From: Saprospiraceae bacterium
GTDB lineage: Bacteria; Bacteroidota; Bacteroidia; Chitinophagales; Saprospiraceae
Assembly (NCBI GenBank): GCA_022841745.1
Contig: JALHQW010000045.1
Coordinates: 1 to 64,000 of the forward strand
Direction: 5' to 3'
DNA length: 64,000 bases
The first letter of the stretch is position 1; the number at the start of each line of letters is the position of its first letter. The notes under the pieces were generated by a model that saw only the letters and a list, made by a program, of their open reading frames with translations, was not told where the DNA came from and did not search any database. Made by a program: the position numbers and the translations under genes. Shown here one piece after another: positions 8,478-17,384 of this stretch.

Positions 8478-11400
8478 TTAGAACCCAATATTGACACCCA
8501 ACAAAATCGTCCTTGCTTGCGGGTAAGCACCATAATCAACCCCAGCCGTGCGAGAGTCACCACCCCCAGTTGAGCTAACTTCTGGGTCAAAGCCCTTGTA
8601 TTTGCTGAACAGGAATGCATTCTGCGCTTCCAGGTAAATCCGCACCTTGGAGGCCCATTTGACATCGGTCAAGGTATAGCCAAGGGTTAGGTTTTGTAAC
8701 CTGAGGAAAGAGCCATCTTCCAAGTACTGGGTCGAACCCTCGTAGTAGTTCTGGTTGATGAAAGAGGCACGGGGATATTCAGCATTGTCGCCCGGTTTGC
8801 GCCAGCGGTTGTCCACCCGAGCGGAGTTGTTGGCGTAGATGGAAGATAACCCACCGTCATTTCCGTAGCCAAGGTTTTCGTAGGTTGGACGGATGAGGTT
8901 GTAAACCTGATTGCCGTAGGAGAAGCGAAAGAAGACAATCATGTCAAAGTTCTTCCAGTTGAAGATATTGGTGAAGCCACCAAATGCATCGGGAAGCGCC
9001 TTGCCGATGATTTGCGAGTCGTCGCTGTCAATTACGCCGTTGCCGTCGAGGTCTTCAAATAGCGCATCGCCCGTTTCGGGGTCAATGCCGAGGTACTTCA
9101 CGCCCCAGAAGCTGCCGATGGCCTCTCCCACCTTCAGGATATGGGTCGGGGCAAGGTCAGTATAGGCGCTGAGCAACACCTCATCATTGGTAAGTTGCTT
9201 GATTTCATTTTTCACCTTGGTGAAATTGAGGTTCAAGCGCCATTTGAAATTTTGTTTTTTCACCAAAAGGCTATTAAGGCTAAACTCAATGCCCCGGTTT
9301 TCAACCTCACCTGCGTTGCGGGTCACTGATTCAAAGCCAGTGGTACCTGCCACGATGTCCTCGCTCAACAACCTGGATTTGTTGGATTTGAAAACCTCGA
9401 TGGAGCCAATGTGGCGACCATCTACCAGTTCAAAGTCAATTCCGAAGTTGGCAACTTTGTTGGCCTGCCAAGAAAGGCTCGGGTCTGCGATATTGCGAAG
9501 CATGATGCCAGCACCGCCAAAATAGCGTGATGGGCCATAGAAATTGGTGTTTTGGAAATTGCCGATTTCCTGGTCGCCAGTGATGCCATAGCTTGTCCTG
9601 AGTTTTAGATCGGACAACACGCTGTTTTTATTGAAGAAATCCTCTTCGCTGACCCTCCATGCAAACGAAGCTGAAGGGAAGACGCCAAAGCGATTGCTTT
9701 TAGAGAAACGGGAAGAACCATCGGCACGTAGCGTTGCCGATACGAGGTAGCGGCTCCTATACCCATAATTGACCCTTGCGATATAGGACAAGAGCGAGAA
9801 AGCCGTGCCGGTCGAGGTGGCCGAAACGATATTCGCTGCGCTCGATACTTTTTGCAAGGAGCCAGCGGGGAACCCTTGGCCAACGACGCTCGAAAATTCG
9901 GAAGCCGTGCGCTGGGCCGTGATGCCGCCGAGGATGTTCAGGTCGTGCATATCCACCGTGCGCTGCCAGGTCAGGGTATTTTCATTCAGCCAAGTCAAGG
10001 AGCGGAAGTTGCTTTCCAGCACCTCGCCACCCACTGCTTCTGCATCGGTGGTAATCCCAGACAAGAACTGGTTGTCGCTCAGTTGGGTAAAGTCGGCTGA
10101 GAACGAAGACCTGAGTTTCAAGGCTTCACCCAGTTTGTATTCCGCAAAAGCAGAGCTGATGAGGCGGTAGGTTTGCGTCAAAGGCTTTATTTCCTTGGCC
10201 GACTTCACTGGGTTGTCGGAAAGCCAGCTCACTTGATAATCCTCGTAGGTGGCATAGCTGCCATCTTCGTTGTAAACGGGCATGAGCGGCGATGCGCCCA
10301 AGGCGTTGGTAATCGTGCCCGTGTAGGTGTTGTCGTTGAAGCTGCGGCGGTTACGGGAGTAAGAAGCCGCCATGTTGGTACCAACGGTAAAGCGCTTGCT
10401 CACCTCGTGGTCGAGGTTAAGGCGGTAGTTGAAACGCTTGTAATAGTTCTCGATGATGATCCCTTGCTGGTCGTAGTAGCTGGAACTCATGAAGAACTTG
10501 GTCTTGTCGCTGCCGCCCTGCATCGAAAGTTCATAGTTGCTAATGGGTGCTGTGCGCAACACCTCGTCAAGCCAAACGGTGTTCGTGCCGTCAAGGTTGA
10601 AGTTTTCGAGCGGGTCGGTCAGCACGGACGGGTCGAAATCTTCACCGAAATAGGTGTTGTCTGCATTGTAGAGGGCGAGGTCGTTCTGGCGGGCTTCTTC
10701 AATCAGCCCCACCATCTGCTCGCTGGTCATGAAATCAATGGAACGTGCCACTTTTTGCATGCCCGCATAGTAATTGAAATTGACGCTCGTTTTGCCCTCT
10801 TTTCCACGTTTTGTAGTGATGAGGATGACGCCGTTGGCAGCCCTTGCCCCGTATATTGCGGCAGCGGAAGCATCCTTTAGCACCTCGATGCTTTCGATGT
10901 CGTTCGGGTTGATGTCCGAAATGGAGCTGAGGTTTTGGCCGCTTCCGACGCTGTTGCGGTCAGTGTCGAAGGAAGTGGAAAGTGCCGAGTTGCTCTCGCT
11001 GAGCATGGGCACGCCGTCCACTACATAGAGCGGGTTGCTGCTTCCCCGCACGCTCACAATAAGGCCTGCACCTGGGGTCCCTGATGGCGAGATAACGTTC
11101 AGGCCAGAAACCCTGCCCTGAACACTGGAAGCGAGGTTGGAAACGGGCTGGTCCTTGAAATCCTCGTTGCGGATGGACGAGATGGCACCTGTTACCTGGC
11201 TTTTGCGCTGTACACCGTAGCCGACCACGATGAGTTCGTTCAATACCTCTACATCGGGCGTAAGCATAACGTCTATGGAAGTTCTGCCTTGGACCAAGAT
11301 TTCGGCATTTTTGTAGCCAGTATAGGAAATGACCAGTACGCTTTTTTTATCCGTCAAATCAATGATATAGGAGCCATCCACATCAGAGATGGTGCCCTTG

Positions 11401-11558
11401 CCCGTTTCTTTGACCGAAATGGAAGCGCCGATAAGGGGTTCCTGCGAGAAGCCATCCCTGATGTAACCCGTCACGGTGATGCCCTGTGCTGTCAGGTCTA
11501 AGGAGACCAAAAAGCACGTTAAAAGGGAAAAAAGTGAAAGTAAGTGTCTAATAGTCAT
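8478..11558 (-). CDS. SusC/RagA-family TonB-dependent outer-membrane transporter
   Basis: The ATG at 11558 (MTIRHLLSLFSLL) gives 1026 residues with a signal peptide ending at TAQ. Next comes a carboxypeptidase-regulatory-like beta domain (VTGYIRDGFSQEPLIGASI), then the TonB-box and plug start VLNELIVVGYGVQRKSQVTG, plug motifs (DIESIEVLKDASAAAIYGAR), and a long beta-barrel ending in a terminal Phe (LLGVNIGF). It imports a ligand captured by the adjacent SusD, driven by TonB. An in-frame start at 11585 exists but would add residues before a good signal peptide. No adjacent sigma/anti-sigma or hybrid regulator is present, so regulation is not apparent. Confidence 0.95.
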   Translation of the reverse strand: MTIRHLLSLFSLLTCFLVSLDLTAQGITVTGYIRDGFSQEPLIGASISVKETGKGTISDVDGSYIIDLTDKKSVLVISYTGYKNAEILVQGRTSIDVMLTPDVEVLNELIVVGYGVQRKSQVTGAISSIRNEDFKDQPVSNLASSVQGRVSGLNVISPSGTPGAGLIVSVRGSSNPLYVVDGVPMLSESNSALSTSFDTDRNSVGSGQNLSSISDINPNDIESIEVLKDASAAAIYGARAANGVILITTKRGKEGKTSVNFNYYAGMQKVARSIDFMTSEQMVGLIEEARQNDLALYNADNTYFGEDFDPSVLTDPLENFNLDGTNTVWLDEVLRTAPISNYELSMQGGSDKTKFFMSSSYYDQQGIIIENYYKRFNYRLNLDHEVSKRFTVGTNMAASYSRNRRSFNDNTYTGTITNALGASPLMPVYNEDGSYATYEDYQVSWLSDNPVKSAKEIKPLTQTYRLISSAFAEYKLGEALKLRSSFSADFTQLSDNQFLSGITTDAEAVGGEVLESNFRSLTWLNENTLTWQRTVDMHDLNILGGITAQRTASEFSSVVGQGFPAGSLQKVSSAANIVSATSTGTAFSLLSYIARVNYGYRSRYLVSATLRADGSSRFSKSNRFGVFPSASFAWRVSEEDFFNKNSVLSDLKLRTSYGITGDQEIGNFQNTNFYGPSRYFGGAGIMLRNIADPSLSWQANKVANFGIDFELVDGRHIGSIEVFKSNKSRLLSEDIVAGTTGFESVTRNAGEVENRGIEFSLNSLLVKKQNFKWRLNLNFTKVKNEIKQLTNDEVLLSAYTDLAPTHILKVGEAIGSFWGVKYLGIDPETGDALFEDLDGNGVIDSDDSQIIGKALPDAFGGFTNIFNWKNFDMIVFFRFSYGNQVYNLIRPTYENLGYGNDGGLSSIYANNSARVDNRWRKPGDNAEYPRASFINQNYYEGSTQYLEDGSFLRLQNLTLGYTLTDVKWASKVRIYLEAQNAFLFSKYKGFDPEVSSTGGGDSRTAGVDYGAYPQARTILLGVNIGF

Positions 11559-11898
11559 AAAGTTAAGTTGTTTGTAGTTCTTCAACCGACTGATCGAGAT
11601 TCGGCGAGGCTTGAGGCGACGCCTCGAAAGGGCGGCTCAACTTCTGTAAATACGATAATGTTTGCTCGCCCTTTCGAGGTGTTGTCACATCAAGCCCTGC
11701 TCCTGCCTAATTTGCTAATCAAATAACTATGGGCAGGGTTTCGATTCATTTTTGCAATCGCCATTCATGGATATTAGCGCCAAAGATGGTGGTTATCAAT
11801 GATTTTATAGCTACAAATTGGCCGCATCCATTCATCTAGTCCAAGTCCTTATTTTTGCCCTGCGGTATCTTCCGCTATCTAACCAAAAATTGAAAAGC
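11559..11898. other. Divergent intergenic region between susC and the amylase, with long inverted repeat
   Basis: This 340-bp stretch has no convincing gene. Positions 11608-11634 and 11667-11696 form an imperfect inverted repeat; the perfect core is cctcgaaagggcg against cgccctttcgagg. The hairpin lies about 50 bp upstream of susC and could influence either divergent transcript. A -7-like word on the plus strand is at 11850-11857. Confidence 0.7.
11850..11857 (+). promoter_or_regulatory. Candidate -7 element (TATTTTTG) for the amylase gene
   Basis: TATTTTTG fits the Bacteroidota primary-sigma -7 consensus TAnnTTTG and lies 41 nt before the ATG at 11899. No good TTTG -33 element is visible at the expected 19-21 nt spacing, so confidence is low. 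Confidence 0.35.
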
Positions 11899-14727
11899 AT
11901 GTCCCGTTTTTACACCCTAATGCTATTGTTTGGTTGCTTCGCAACAAGCACCGATGCCCAGGTTATCTGGGCCGACCCCGTTTTTCCAACGGAAAGCGAT
12001 GCGGTCACCATCTACTTCGATGCCACGGAGGGTTCAGGCGGCCTCGCCAACTGCAACTGCGATGTTTACCTGCACACAGGCGTCATCACGAACCTGAGCA
12101 CAGGGCCGAGCGACTGGAAGCATGTCGTTACCGCTTGGGGGCAGGCCAACGCAGCTTGGAAAATGACCCCGGTGAGCGGTCAACCCAATGTTTATAGCTA
12201 CAATATTACCCCGACCATCCGGCAATATTATGGCCTGACGAACGCCAACGAAGTCATTGAAAAACTGGCTTTTGTGTTCCGCAATGGGACAGGCTCGCTG
12301 GAGGGCAAGGGCACGGGCGGTTCTGACATTTTCTATGATGTTGCGCCAGCAAACCAGGGGTTTACCATGACGCTCATCGCACCAACGGCGCAAGCAGTGT
12401 TTACGAGCATTGGTGCGGTCATCAATATACAAGCCGCTGCTTCGCAATCTTCGGAGTTCAGCATTGTGGACAATGGTGTTGCAACAGTGGCGGGCAATGG
12501 CACCTCGCTCAACTACAATTTGAACGTGACCAGTGGTGGCGTGCACCAAGTGGAGGTCATCGCTGATAATGGCATGGAGACGGTCAGCCGTTCGTTCACT
12601 TACCTTGTACCATCAACGCCCACACAGGAAGCATTGCCGCAAGGCACCGATTTGGGCATCAATTATGTGTCAAACACACAAGTTCGATTGGCTTTTGTCG
12701 CCCCCGGCAAAAACTTTGCTTATGTCATTGGCGACTTCAACGATTGGCAGTTCAGCGATGATTTCGAGATGAAACGCACCCCTGATGGTACCACCTGGTG
12801 GATTGATATTGCAGGGCTAACCCCTAATCAATACTATGCTTTCCAGTACGTGACCGACGGCGACATTCGCATTGGCGACCCCTACAGCGACCTCGTGCTC
12901 GACCCCTCCAATGACCAATACATACCCGCCGAGACCTTCCCGAATATACCGCCATACCCGACGGGCAAGACCAATGGCATCGCCTCCCTGCTGCGCACCG
13001 CCGAGCCAGCATTCGATTGGCAAAACGATGATTATGACCGCCCTGAAAAGGACGAACTGATTATCTATGAAATACTGATGCGGGATTTCACCAAGAAACA
13101 GAATTACCAAACGCTGCTCGATACGCTCGATTACCTCCAACGGCTTGGTATCAACGCCATTGAACCCATGCCCATCAATGAATTCGACGGGAACCTAAGC
13201 TGGGGCTACAATCCGACCTACCACTATGCCTTGGACAAGTACTATGGAACGCCCGAAGCCTTCCGAACCTTGGTGGACGCTTGCCACGAGCGGGGCATCG
13301 CCGTCATACTCGATGTGGTGTTCAACCATGCGCACGAGAAGAACCCGCTTTGCATGTTGTACTGGGACAACGCCAATTTCAGGCCCGCCGCCGACAACCC
13401 CTGGCTGAACCCCATCCCAAAGCACGATTTCAACGTCTTCTTCGACTTCAACCACGAAAGCCAGGCTACCAAGCTTTATGTGAGAAAAACGCTGCAACAC
13501 TGGCTGCGTGACTACCATGTAGATGGGTTTCGTTTCGACCTCTCGAAGGGCCTCACCCAGAACACTAATGGCCCATTCGATGCAGGGGCCTATGATGCCA
13601 CCCGCATTGCAACGATAAAGGACTATGCAGACGCCATTTGGGCGGTGGATGATAAAGCTTATGTCATCCTGGAGCATTTCACTGCCAATACCGAGGAAGA
13701 AGAACTGAGTGACTACGGCTGCATGTTCTGGGGTGGGGCAGGGGTAAGTAACCAGTTCCTCGAAAGCTCGATGGGCTTTGCAAGCAACTTCTCTGGGGCC
13801 AATTACAAGAACAAGGGCTGGGACGACCCACACCTCATCGCCTATATGGAGAGCCACGACGAGGAGCGCCTCCTATACAAGAACATTACCTTCGGCAACA
13901 ACTCTACCCCCGGCTACAACGTGCGCAACCTCTCCACGGCCTTGGACCGGGCGGAACTGACCAGCGTTTTTTACCTCAGCATTCCCGGCCCGAAGATGCT
14001 TTGGCAGTTCTTCGAAATGGGCTACGACTTCTCCATTAATCGCTGTGAGGACGGTAGCATCAACAACAATTGCCGCCTCTCGCCCAAGCCCATCCGCTGG
14101 GACTATATGGCCCAGCCCGACCGGGTGGATTTATGGAACGTGGTGCGTCGCATGAACCACCTCCGTACTGAGCAGGAGACCTTCCGCACCACCAATTTCA
14201 CGATGAACACCAGTGGCTTCCAAAAGACCATCCACCTGAACGACCCGTCCATGAACGCCGTGGTGCTTGGTAATTTCAGCGTCAGCGCCAACAGCGTGAC
14301 GCCGAATTTTCAACAAACAGGTTGGTGGTACGAGTATTTCACGGGCGACAGCCTGAACGTACAAAACGCCGCAACACCGCTTTCTTTCGCCGCTGGCGAA
14401 TACCGGCTTTATACCGACAAACGAGTGACGCCGCCGAGTTTTTATACGGATTCCGAAGAGGCTGTTTTCGGTGAAACGTTCGAGTGGTTGGTCTCGCCGA
14501 ACCCTGCCAGCAATGCAGTTACGATTGATTTGTTGTTGAAACAAACGGCTACGGTCGGCCTGGCTATCTTGGATGCTCAGGGCAGGCAGGTGCTTTCTGT
14601 TGATGAAGCATTATTGCCCGCTGGGCAACAGCAACTAAAAGTGCAATTGGGCCTGGTATCGGGACTTTATTTTGTGGCAATTAAGGTTGATGGGGACTTC
14701 TCTGTGAGAAAATTGTTGGTCAAATAG
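11899..14727 (+). CDS. Secreted GH13 alpha-amylase-family glycoside hydrolase with T9SS sorting domain
   Basis: The ATG at 11899 (MSRFYTLMLLFGCFATSTDAQ) gives 942 residues with a signal peptide; an earlier in-frame ATG at 11818 lacks one at its start. Order: N-terminal beta-sandwich region (to about 250), CBM48-like early-set domain (YVIGDFNDWQ), GH13 barrel (about 390-800), C-terminal beta domain, and T9SS type A sorting domain (SPNPASN ... GLYFVAIKVDG ... RKLLVK). Catalytic elements: DVVFNH (region I), nucleophile Asp547 in DGFRFD, acid/base Glu592 in ILEHF, and His653-Asp654 in ESHDEER. It probably cleaves alpha-1,4-glucans at or outside the cell surface. The divergent SusCD pair could import products, but no other starch genes are nearby. 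Confidence 0.92.
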   Translation: MSRFYTLMLLFGCFATSTDAQVIWADPVFPTESDAVTIYFDATEGSGGLANCNCDVYLHTGVITNLSTGPSDWKHVVTAWGQANAAWKMTPVSGQPNVYSYNITPTIRQYYGLTNANEVIEKLAFVFRNGTGSLEGKGTGGSDIFYDVAPANQGFTMTLIAPTAQAVFTSIGAVINIQAAASQSSEFSIVDNGVATVAGNGTSLNYNLNVTSGGVHQVEVIADNGMETVSRSFTYLVPSTPTQEALPQGTDLGINYVSNTQVRLAFVAPGKNFAYVIGDFNDWQFSDDFEMKRTPDGTTWWIDIAGLTPNQYYAFQYVTDGDIRIGDPYSDLVLDPSNDQYIPAETFPNIPPYPTGKTNGIASLLRTAEPAFDWQNDDYDRPEKDELIIYEILMRDFTKKQNYQTLLDTLDYLQRLGINAIEPMPINEFDGNLSWGYNPTYHYALDKYYGTPEAFRTLVDACHERGIAVILDVVFNHAHEKNPLCMLYWDNANFRPAADNPWLNPIPKHDFNVFFDFNHESQATKLYVRKTLQHWLRDYHVDGFRFDLSKGLTQNTNGPFDAGAYDATRIATIKDYADAIWAVDDKAYVILEHFTANTEEEELSDYGCMFWGGAGVSNQFLESSMGFASNFSGANYKNKGWDDPHLIAYMESHDEERLLYKNITFGNNSTPGYNVRNLSTALDRAELTSVFYLSIPGPKMLWQFFEMGYDFSINRCEDGSINNNCRLSPKPIRWDYMAQPDRVDLWNVVRRMNHLRTEQETFRTTNFTMNTSGFQKTIHLNDPSMNAVVLGNFSVSANSVTPNFQQTGWWYEYFTGDSLNVQNAATPLSFAAGEYRLYTDKRVTPPSFYTDSEEAVFGETFEWLVSPNPASNAVTIDLLLKQTATVGLAILDAQGRQVLSVDEALLPAGQQQLKVQLGLVSGLYFVAIKVDGDFSVRKLLVK

Positions 14728-14848
14728 GCAGTTTAGCCGCTGCCAGTTACATTTGCCCCCACCGCTTGCTTTTGGCATGCAACTGCTTAGCAGAAGGTGT
14801 TTTTCGGGTAAAAATTTCCAATTTTTTACCCAAAAAACAATCCTAAAT

Positions 14849-14893
14849 GTGGGAGTAGAGAGGAAAAATGAAATTTTTTCTTTCTACTCCCAC
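14849..14893 (+). terminator. Hairpin after the amylase gene (terminator-like)
   Basis: 14849-14868 and 14874-14893 form a nearly perfect 20-bp stem (gtgggagtag against ctactcccac at its base) with a 5-nt loop. There is no trailing T-tract, but it sits between the amylase stop and the protease start and likely separates them. Confidence 0.6.
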
Positions 14894-14921
14894 ACCCTCC
14901 TAAGTGGTTACTTGGGCTTTT

Positions 14922-16004
14922 ATGAAAAACATCATTGAGCAGTTCCGAAACATCGTTATCCAGTTAGCCACACCTTATAGTACGGGCACTGGGTTCCTAT
15001 TGCGAAGCCATGGGGTAGTTGTCAGCAATTACCATGTGATTCTAGACAACAAGGAGGTGGTGATAGAGGGCAGTTTATTGAAAAGGCAATTGGCCCAGGT
15101 TGTGTTCACGGACCCGAAGCATGACCTTGCCTTCATAGCTGTGGCCGATTGCCCGGAAGCCCCCGATGCCATTTTGTCAAGAAATGGCGAGATATCAGTA
15201 GGCGATACAGTCGTAGCAATTGGTCACCCATTCGGCCTGAAATTCACGGCCACGCAGGGCATTGTTTCTGGCAGGGAGTTCCTGCAAACCGATTTGCCCT
15301 ATATCCAGCATGATGCGGCCTTGAACCCTGGCAACTCAGGTGGTCCCTTGGTAAATGCGGAGGGCGAAGTTATTGGTGTCAACACCTTTATTATTACGGA
15401 GAGCGAAAGCATGGGCTACTCATTGCCGGTGCAGTACTTGGCGGAAACATTGGAGCAATGGGAAAGCGGCAACAAGCAGGTGGGAACCCGCTGCGGCGAA
15501 TGCGGCACAGCTGTTTTTGAGGGCAAGGACGAGGATGGTTACTGCCCCAATTGCGGAGCAGCCATTGAACTGCCCCATGATATTGCCCCCTACGAACCCG
15601 CAGGGATTGCAAGGACCATTGAAGAGATTTTGGGGAAATGTGGCCACGATGTGCGCCTTGCCCGCCGTGGGCCAAACGTATGGGAAGTGAAGAACGGTAG
15701 CGCCAATATTTCCATCAGTTATTACGAGCCAAATGGCCTTGTGGCAGGTGATGCCATCTTGTGTGACTTGCCCGCCACGAACATCAAGCCCGTTTATGAG
15801 TATTTGCTTCGGCAAAACTTCGAAATGGAGACCTTGAGCTTTAGCGTAAGGGGCAAGGAAGTAGTACTTTCCTTGGTCATTTACGACCGATACCTTAACC
15901 TTGAAACGGGTATGAAACAGTTCAAAAACCTATTCCAAAAAGCCGACTTCTACGACAACCTACTCGTTGAGCAGTTCGGCGCCAGTTGGAAAAAGGAAAA
16001 TTGA
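14922..16004 (+). CDS. Cytoplasmic trypsin-like serine protease fused to a zinc ribbon and a YbjN-like C-terminal domain
   Basis: The ATG at 14922 (MKNIIEQFRNIVIQ) gives 360 residues with no signal peptide. Residues 10-180 form an HtrA/Deg-like S1C protease domain: His38 in SNYHVI, Asp68 in KHDLAFI, Ser139 in NPGNSGGPL, all in the right order. No PDZ domain follows. Instead there is a rubredoxin-like zinc ribbon (Cys191, Cys194, Cys208, Cys211 as CxxC-x13-CxxC), then a domain of about 140 residues resembling YbjN/CesT-type chaperone folds (TIEEILGKCGHDVRLA ... WEVKNGSANISISYY). The architecture suggests an intracellular quality-control protease whose ribbon and chaperone-like part select substrates (inference). 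The last domain is assigned by pattern only. Confidence 0.8.
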   Translation: MKNIIEQFRNIVIQLATPYSTGTGFLLRSHGVVVSNYHVILDNKEVVIEGSLLKRQLAQVVFTDPKHDLAFIAVADCPEAPDAILSRNGEISVGDTVVAIGHPFGLKFTATQGIVSGREFLQTDLPYIQHDAALNPGNSGGPLVNAEGEVIGVNTFIITESESMGYSLPVQYLAETLEQWESGNKQVGTRCGECGTAVFEGKDEDGYCPNCGAAIELPHDIAPYEPAGIARTIEEILGKCGHDVRLARRGPNVWEVKNGSANISISYYEPNGLVAGDAILCDLPATNIKPVYEYLLRQNFEMETLSFSVRGKEVVLSLVIYDRYLNLETGMKQFKNLFQKADFYDNLLVEQFGASWKKEN

Positions 16005-16055
16005 ATTCTTGTCATTCCCGATTTATCCCTTTGGGAAGGGAACCCAATCCTTCAA

Positions 16056-16093
16056 TTGTCATTCCCGTAGGGAACCTAATCCTTCAATCCTTC
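16056..16093 (+). repeat. 38-bp repeat just upstream of the GNAT start, copy 1
   Basis: 16056-16093 is identical to 47667-47704. It contains gtcattcccgtagggaacc followed by a taatccttcaatcc word, and it ends 2 nt before the GNAT start codon. The preceding 70 bp contain a second, diverged version of the same words. In the other copy the repeat ends 4 nt before an ATP-grasp gene. Confidence 0.9.
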
Positions 16094-16095
16094 TC

Positions 16096-16578
16096 ATGCC
16101 ACACCTACGCCCAGCCACGATAACAGATGCCCCCTTGATTTTACAGTTCATCAAGGAACTGGCCGATTACGAGCGTATGCTCGATGATGTGGTTGCAACG
16201 GAAGAAATGTTGCGCCATGCCCTGTTTGGGCCGAGGCCCGCAGCCGAGGTCATCCTTTGTTTTGAGGAAGATAAGCCAGCGGGTTTTGCCTTGTTTTTTC
16301 ATAATTTCTCCACTTTCCGGGGCAAGCCTGGCATTTATCTGGAAGACCTTTTTGTGCGTCCCGAATTCAGGGGAAGAGGCTATGGCAAGTTGCTGCTGCA
16401 GGCGCTCGCCCGCCTCTGCGTCGAGCGGGACTGTGCCCGCCTCGAATGGTCGGTGCTGGACTGGAACACGCCTTCCATCGAATTTTACAAGAGCCTCGGG
16501 GCAGTGCCGATGGACGAGTGGACGGTCTTCCGGCTAACGGATGATAGCTTGACCAAGCTTGCAGCTTTGGAGATATGA
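16096..16578 (+). CDS. GNAT N-acetyltransferase, spermidine/spermine- or thialysine-acetyltransferase-like
   Basis: The ATG at 16096 (MPHLRPATITDAPLILQFI) gives 160 residues, the usual size. In-frame sequence further upstream is repeat-derived and not part of the family. Conserved GNAT elements are the beta-4 segment GIYLEDLFVRPEFRGRGYGKLLL, containing the acetyl-CoA pyrophosphate loop RGRGYG, and the WSVLDWNTPSIEFYKSLGA motif. The latter two are typical of the SSAT1/SSAT2 (PaiA-unlike) group that acetylates polyamines or thialysine. Substrate is inferred from this resemblance. Its stop overlaps the next start (ATGA at 16575), so the two are translationally coupled. Confidence 0.85.
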   Translation: MPHLRPATITDAPLILQFIKELADYERMLDDVVATEEMLRHALFGPRPAAEVILCFEEDKPAGFALFFHNFSTFRGKPGIYLEDLFVRPEFRGRGYGKLLLQALARLCVERDCARLEWSVLDWNTPSIEFYKSLGAVPMDEWTVFRLTDDSLTKLAALEI

Positions 16579-17381
16579 AGTGTGTAGATATCACCGACCA
16601 AATCGGCCACCATATCCATTTGCCGCAGCCACCACTGCGCATCATCTCGCTCGTGCCCTCGCAAACGGAACTGCTTTTTCACCTCGGCTTGGGCGATAGG
16701 GTAGTGGGGGTGACCAAATTTTGCGTCCATCCTTTGCAGGAGTGCAAAGCAAAACAGCGGGTAGGCGGCACCAAAAAACTGGACATGGTTAAAATAGCTG
16801 CCCTGCAACCCGACCTCATCATTGCCAATAAGGAGGAAAACGACCGCCAGCAAATTGAAGCACTGCAACAGCAGTACCCGGTTTGGACGAGCGATATTGA
16901 GATCTTGGACGACGCATTGGGCATGATAAGCACTATTGGGCAGATGACCCAAAAAGAACCAGCAGCCGAACAACTCAAAATTGCCATTGGGACTGCTTTT
17001 GAATCCTTGAAAACAGCGGGGCCTGGCATCCGGGCAGCCTATATGATATGGTACAAGCCTTGGATGGCCGTGGGCAGCGGCACCTTTATCCATGAAATGA
17101 TGCGGTTGGCTGGTTTCATAAATGTGCTTGAAGGCAAAACCCGCTACCCAGTTCTGACGTTGGAAGAACTGGCAGAAGCAAGCCCCGAGGCTGTCTTGCT
17201 GTCATCGGAGCCTTTCCCTTTCAAGCAGTGCCATTTTGACGAAGTCAAAAAACTTTGTCCAATGGCCGACGTAAGATTGGTGGACGGCGAAATGTTCTCG
17301 TGGTATGGTAGCCGGATGTTTTTGGCTGCGACATATTTCGCTAAATTGCGCAATGAAATCATAAACTCGCTAAATCACTAA
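16575..17381 (+). CDS. BtuF/FepB-like metal-chelate receptor without signal peptide
   Basis: These 268 residues form a periplasmic-binding-protein-like fold of the helical-backbone metal-receptor type (cobalamin or siderophore receptors). The hallmark RIISLVPSQTELLFHLGLGDRVVGVT opening is followed by LDMVKIAALQPDLIIANKEEN. There is no signal peptide or lipobox; the protein begins MKCVDITDQIGHHIHL, directly in the fold. Cytoplasmic relatives of this family exist but their role is poorly defined. It overlaps the GNAT gene by 4 bp and lies 3 bp before a subtilase, so it is probably expressed with both. No ABC permease or ATPase accompanies it. Confidence 0.75.
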   Translation: MKCVDITDQIGHHIHLPQPPLRIISLVPSQTELLFHLGLGDRVVGVTKFCVHPLQECKAKQRVGGTKKLDMVKIAALQPDLIIANKEENDRQQIEALQQQYPVWTSDIEILDDALGMISTIGQMTQKEPAAEQLKIAIGTAFESLKTAGPGIRAAYMIWYKPWMAVGSGTFIHEMMRLAGFINVLEGKTRYPVLTLEELAEASPEAVLLSSEPFPFKQCHFDEVKKLCPMADVRLVDGEMFSWYGSRMFLAATYFAKLRNEIINSLNH

Positions 17382-17384
17382 GTT

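Noticed and set aside
10173-10880. 235-codon open frame antisense to susC
   Set aside because: Lies inside a clear TonB-dependent transporter; no domains or plausible start.
15967-16095. Upstream extension of the GNAT gene
   Set aside because: The region is composed of the repeated gtcattcccg/ccttcaatcc words; family sequence starts at 16096.
16575-17381. Cobalamin ABC importer receptor
   Set aside because: The fold fits, but there is no signal peptide and no permease or ATPase nearby, so an import role is not supported.
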